NCBI GenBank assembly: GCA_946631345.1
Contig: CAMPAA010000012.1
Location: 1 to 25,362 of the forward strand
Direction of reading: 5' to 3'
From: an uncultured Verrucomicrobiota bacterium
Lineage (GTDB): Bacteria; Verrucomicrobiota; Kiritimatiellia; RFP12; UBA1067
DNA length: 25,362 nt
The position numbers and the translations under genes are program-made. Positions 23,216-25,362 of the stretch are shown piece after piece (position 1 is the first letter of the stretch; every line of letters starts with the position of its first letter). The notes under the pieces are model-generated. The model did not search any database, had not been told where the DNA came from, and saw only the letters and a program-made list of their open reading frames with translations.

Positions 23216-25243
23216 TTAACGTATGATGAACTGCGTTCCTGGCGGATTCAGCCAGCATTCATAGCATCCAATATCCACCAGGCCGTCTCGAAGGCGCGGA
23301 TATGCCGCATCATGGCGTATGTCGAAGGCACCTTCCATCCAATCCTGCACCAGCCCCTTGCCGACCGCCGGAGAACGTGGCGAAAGCGCATAGGAATCCC
23401 TTGATCCGTCATCCACAAATCTTGGATTGTTGTTTGTCACGATGTTGACAGAAGGATATGCAAGGCTTTCAGCATCGCTGCCATGCATGGAGCCCACCAC
23501 GCAGTTCGTGAGAGCCATGTAGGTAAATGTCGGGTTGAAGTTCAGATCCGACGCGCCCGTCTGGTCCTTGTTGCGGGCGATTATGCAGTTGATCAGCGTT
23601 AGCACATTGGTTGGCCCTTGGTAGCCTGACGTCATGTATCTGTAGCGGTTGTCCGCAAACGTGCAACTTGAATACGTGGTGCACTTCGTGCCGGTTCCGC
23701 CGATGAGCGTCGTCACGCGATTTCCGGCGACAAGGCAGTTCGTGGCCATGCACCACGATTTCACCAGGACTGTCGGCCCGGGCATCCAGCCGTTCGTGTA
23801 TATGTTTGCACCCTCGGCGATCACGTTGCCGTTCGTGTAGTTCATGATGCGGCAGTTCACCATCACCCCCTGCGGATCCATGGCATTCTCATATATGTCG
23901 CAGTTCTCCATAATGGAAACGCGGCGAGCTCCGCCGGAACCGTTGATCGATTTGCTCACGTTGTTCGATATCACGCAGCCGTATGCGGAGCCGCTCTCGA
24001 TGCCGCCGCCCAACGCATCCACGTAGTTGTTGCGGACTACGCAGTTGGTAAGGACCGAGTTGTAGGCGCCGCCGCCTAACGTGTTGCTCGTCGCCCTGCC
24101 CTTCGTCACGGCGTTGCCGTCGATCAGCGAATCCGTGATGACGCATTCATACGCGCCGCCGCCGCATGAATAGGCCCCGTTCACGCGCGAACCGTCGGCA
24201 AAGTTCATGCATATCCGCGAACCGTTCACAATCGACCGGTATGCGCCGCCCGCGCCTGCGCGGCCGGTGTTGTTGCTCACTACGCTCCCCGCGCCGATCA
24301 CCGACCAAGAGAGTTCTGAGCCACAGCAACCTCCTCCAAGATTTGACGCGTCGTTGCACGCTACAACGCTGCCCAAAACGGTGCAGTTGTAAGTGCCTCC
24401 GCCATTTACCGCGGTATTTGATGACACGTTGCAGCTGGAGACCAGGCATGAATATGCGCCGCCGCCGCTCGACGCCGAGTTCCCTTCGATTACGCAGTTT
24501 GTGGCCGCTCCGCTGCACACTCCTCCTCCCGATTCGAGAGCGGTATTTGCGCGCACCGTGCAGTTTGACAGCATCGTGCCGTAAGTTGCTCCGCCAGAAT
24601 CTGCCGTGTTCCCCTCAAAGGTGCAGCCGTACGCCTTGCTGTTGTAGAGAGCCCCGCCGTAATTCTTTGCCGTGTTCCCTATGAATTGGCAATCATACCA
24701 CGTTCCGCTGGACGATGCGCCGTATTTGGCCGCAGAGCAGCAGGTCACAATCACGTTAGACCAGAAGGTATTCCCGCTATGGCTATGTATTGCCCGATCC
24801 GCCGTGGTGGTGCAGTTCGAAAGGGTCAGGTTTCTTACCATGCCTGCGTAGTTGTATATGAGCTTCAGCCCTTTTTCTGGATCTTCACCATCGACCTGGC
24901 TACGGTAGATGACGACATCGCGCGGATTGTCCGTCTCACCGCGCATCGTAAACTGGGACATTCCGAGATTTGCACCGGAATCGGTCATTTCTTTGTTGGT
25001 GCTGTGATAATACTGCAGGTTGAGTCCCCGCACATCGTAACTGCCCTTCTTGAGTATCAACGTGTGGACAAGGGATGCGCCACGGTAATTTTCGTTCATG
25101 TGCAATAGCGCCCCAGCAAGCTCGGCAACGGTCGAAACGTTGGTGGTAAATCCATGTGCCGAAAAAGCGAAAATAACGGCCGCCACACCGACCGCCACCT
25201 TGCAGAGTGGCTTTTCCAGCGAAACCTTGTAGAGTTTTGTCAC
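23216..25243 (-). CDS. Secreted right-handed beta-helix repeat protein with choice-of-anchor-Q-like C-terminus
   Basis: 675 residues. GTG start at 25243 with AAGGAG seven bases upstream. A signal peptide (hydrophobic VAVGVAAVIFAFSAHG, residues 16-31) follows a basic n-region. From about residue 140 to 455 imperfect units of 20-25 residues repeat the theme N-C-x-V-x-x-N-x-A-x-x-x-GGG-x-Y, typical of pectate-lyase-like/Pmp-like beta-helices. Cysteine recurs after asparagine in successive coils (NCTVR, NCVIE, NCTVL, NCVVR and others). Residues 600-665 (NNPRFVDDGSRDSYALSPRS, then VDIGCYE) match the end of choice-of-anchor Q domain proteins. It stops with WLNPPGTQFIIR and no autotransporter barrel. 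Likely a surface adhesin or polysaccharide-binding protein; no catalytic residues can be named. Confidence 0.85.
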   Translation of the reverse strand: MTKLYKVSLEKPLCKVAVGVAAVIFAFSAHGFTTNVSTVAELAGALLHMNENYRGASLVHTLILKKGSYDVRGLNLQYYHSTNKEMTDSGANLGMSQFTMRGETDNPRDVVIYRSQVDGEDPEKGLKLIYNYAGMVRNLTLSNCTTTADRAIHSHSGNTFWSNVIVTCCSAAKYGASSSGTWYDCQFIGNTAKNYGGALYNSKAYGCTFEGNTADSGGATYGTMLSNCTVRANTALESGGGVCSGAATNCVIEGNSASSGGGAYSCLVSSCNVSSNTAVNGGGTYNCTVLGSVVACNDASNLGGGCCGSELSWSVIGAGSVVSNNTGRAGAGGAYRSIVNGSRICMNFADGSRVNGAYSCGGGAYECVITDSLIDGNAVTKGRATSNTLGGGAYNSVLTNCVVRNNYVDALGGGIESGSAYGCVISNNVSKSINGSGGARRVSIMENCDIYENAMDPQGVMVNCRIMNYTNGNVIAEGANIYTNGWMPGPTVLVKSWCMATNCLVAGNRVTTLIGGTGTKCTTYSSCTFADNRYRYMTSGYQGPTNVLTLINCIIARNKDQTGASDLNFNPTFTYMALTNCVVGSMHGSDAESLAYPSVNIVTNNNPRFVDDGSRDSYALSPRSPAVGKGLVQDWMEGAFDIRHDAAYPRLRDGLVDIGCYECWLNPPGTQFIIR

Positions 25244-25288
25244 GGTCTTGCTCCTTTCATTTCATTGCTTTGATTTGAAATGCCGCAC

Positions 25289-25316
25289 ATGATACCATAT
25301 TCATTTTTTTTTTCAA
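25289..25316 (-). promoter_or_regulatory. Sigma70-type promoter for the beta-helix/DUF4838 unit
   Basis: Minus strand: TTGAAA (25316-25311), 16-base A-rich spacer, TATCAT (25294-25289) preceded by TGG. The A10 tract between the hexamers could bend the DNA. Expected start near 25282, leader about 39 bases with AAGGAG. Beyond 25317 to the window end nothing is recognisable. Confidence 0.6.
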
Positions 25317-25362
25317 CCGCATTTCTGCCGACCACGTTGCCCCCAACGCGCCGCGCGGAAAA

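Noticed and set aside
24100..24700. Repetitive GC-rich, C-rich plus-strand tracts that look like a DNA repeat array
   Set aside because: They are the codons for glycine triplets and alanine/tyrosine in the beta-helix repeats of the minus-strand gene; the units diverge and are not a CRISPR or tandem DNA repeat.

Overview
The window is a gene-dense, GC-rich bacterial chromosome segment with 22 complete genes and one 5'-truncated gene. Twenty-two of the 23 genes lie on the minus strand, most in tight operons with short gaps or overlaps. I see no tRNA, rRNA, CRISPR array, insertion sequence or prophage gene, and no gene-free stretch over 300 bases. A PVC-group bacterium, most likely Verrucomicrobiota/Kiritimatiellota from a gut-like or other polysaccharide-rich habitat, fits best. 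The reasons are the combination of a secreted GGG-rich right-handed beta-helix protein ending in a choice-of-anchor-Q-like segment, DUF4838 and DUF5107 proteins, a CE15-like esterase, a Tat-exported FAD oxidoreductase and a PPi-type phosphofructokinase. This placement is inference from gene content, not from a marker gene.

Layout from right to left, which is the direction of minus-strand transcription: (1) 25243-18126, a secreted beta-helix protein, a secreted DUF4838 alpha-glucuronidase-like protein, a GH20-like TIM-barrel protein without signal peptide, and a Tat-exported FAD-dependent oxidoreductase. This looks like a glycan-handling locus. (2) 17989-15197, a parvulin-type lipoprotein whose rotamase domain appears rearranged, QueD, and a secreted CE15-like glucuronoyl esterase. 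(3) 15167-11269, a tight five-gene operon of serine acetyltransferase, DEDDh exonuclease, ketoacyl-synthase-like chain-length factor, LPLAT acyltransferase and GT2 glycosyltransferase. The last three resemble the lipid/glycosyl part of aryl-polyene-type loci. (4) 11229-9553, a zinc-ribbon/coiled-coil protein, a CDP-alcohol phosphatidyltransferase and a one-TM protein. (5) 9493-7248, a membrane-anchored coiled-coil protein, a 54-residue lipoprotein and an RluA-family pseudouridine synthase. (6) 7189-1046, PPi-type phosphofructokinase, farnesyl-diphosphate-type synthase, a secreted DUF5107-TPR protein and a family 5 solute-binding protein. (7) 1-1056 on the plus strand, the C-terminal part of a dicarboxylate/amino acid:cation symporter, whose 3' end overlaps the solute-binding gene tail to tail.

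Regulatory signals are readable. Several transcription units start from sigma70-like promoters with a -10 of the type TATnnT preceded by GG or TGG (extended -10), some with a clear -35 at 16-17 bp. The cysE promoter sits so close to its ATG that the mRNA should be leaderless or nearly so. Shine-Dalgarno sequences (AAGGAG/GGAGG type) decide several starts, including GTG starts.

The strongest candidates for unusual biology are the apparently circularly permuted parvulin domain, the chain-length-factor/acyltransferase/glycosyltransferase cassette lacking the rest of an aryl-polyene pathway, and the uronate-oriented secreted enzyme set. I do not see decisive evidence of a wholly new defence or mobile system here.
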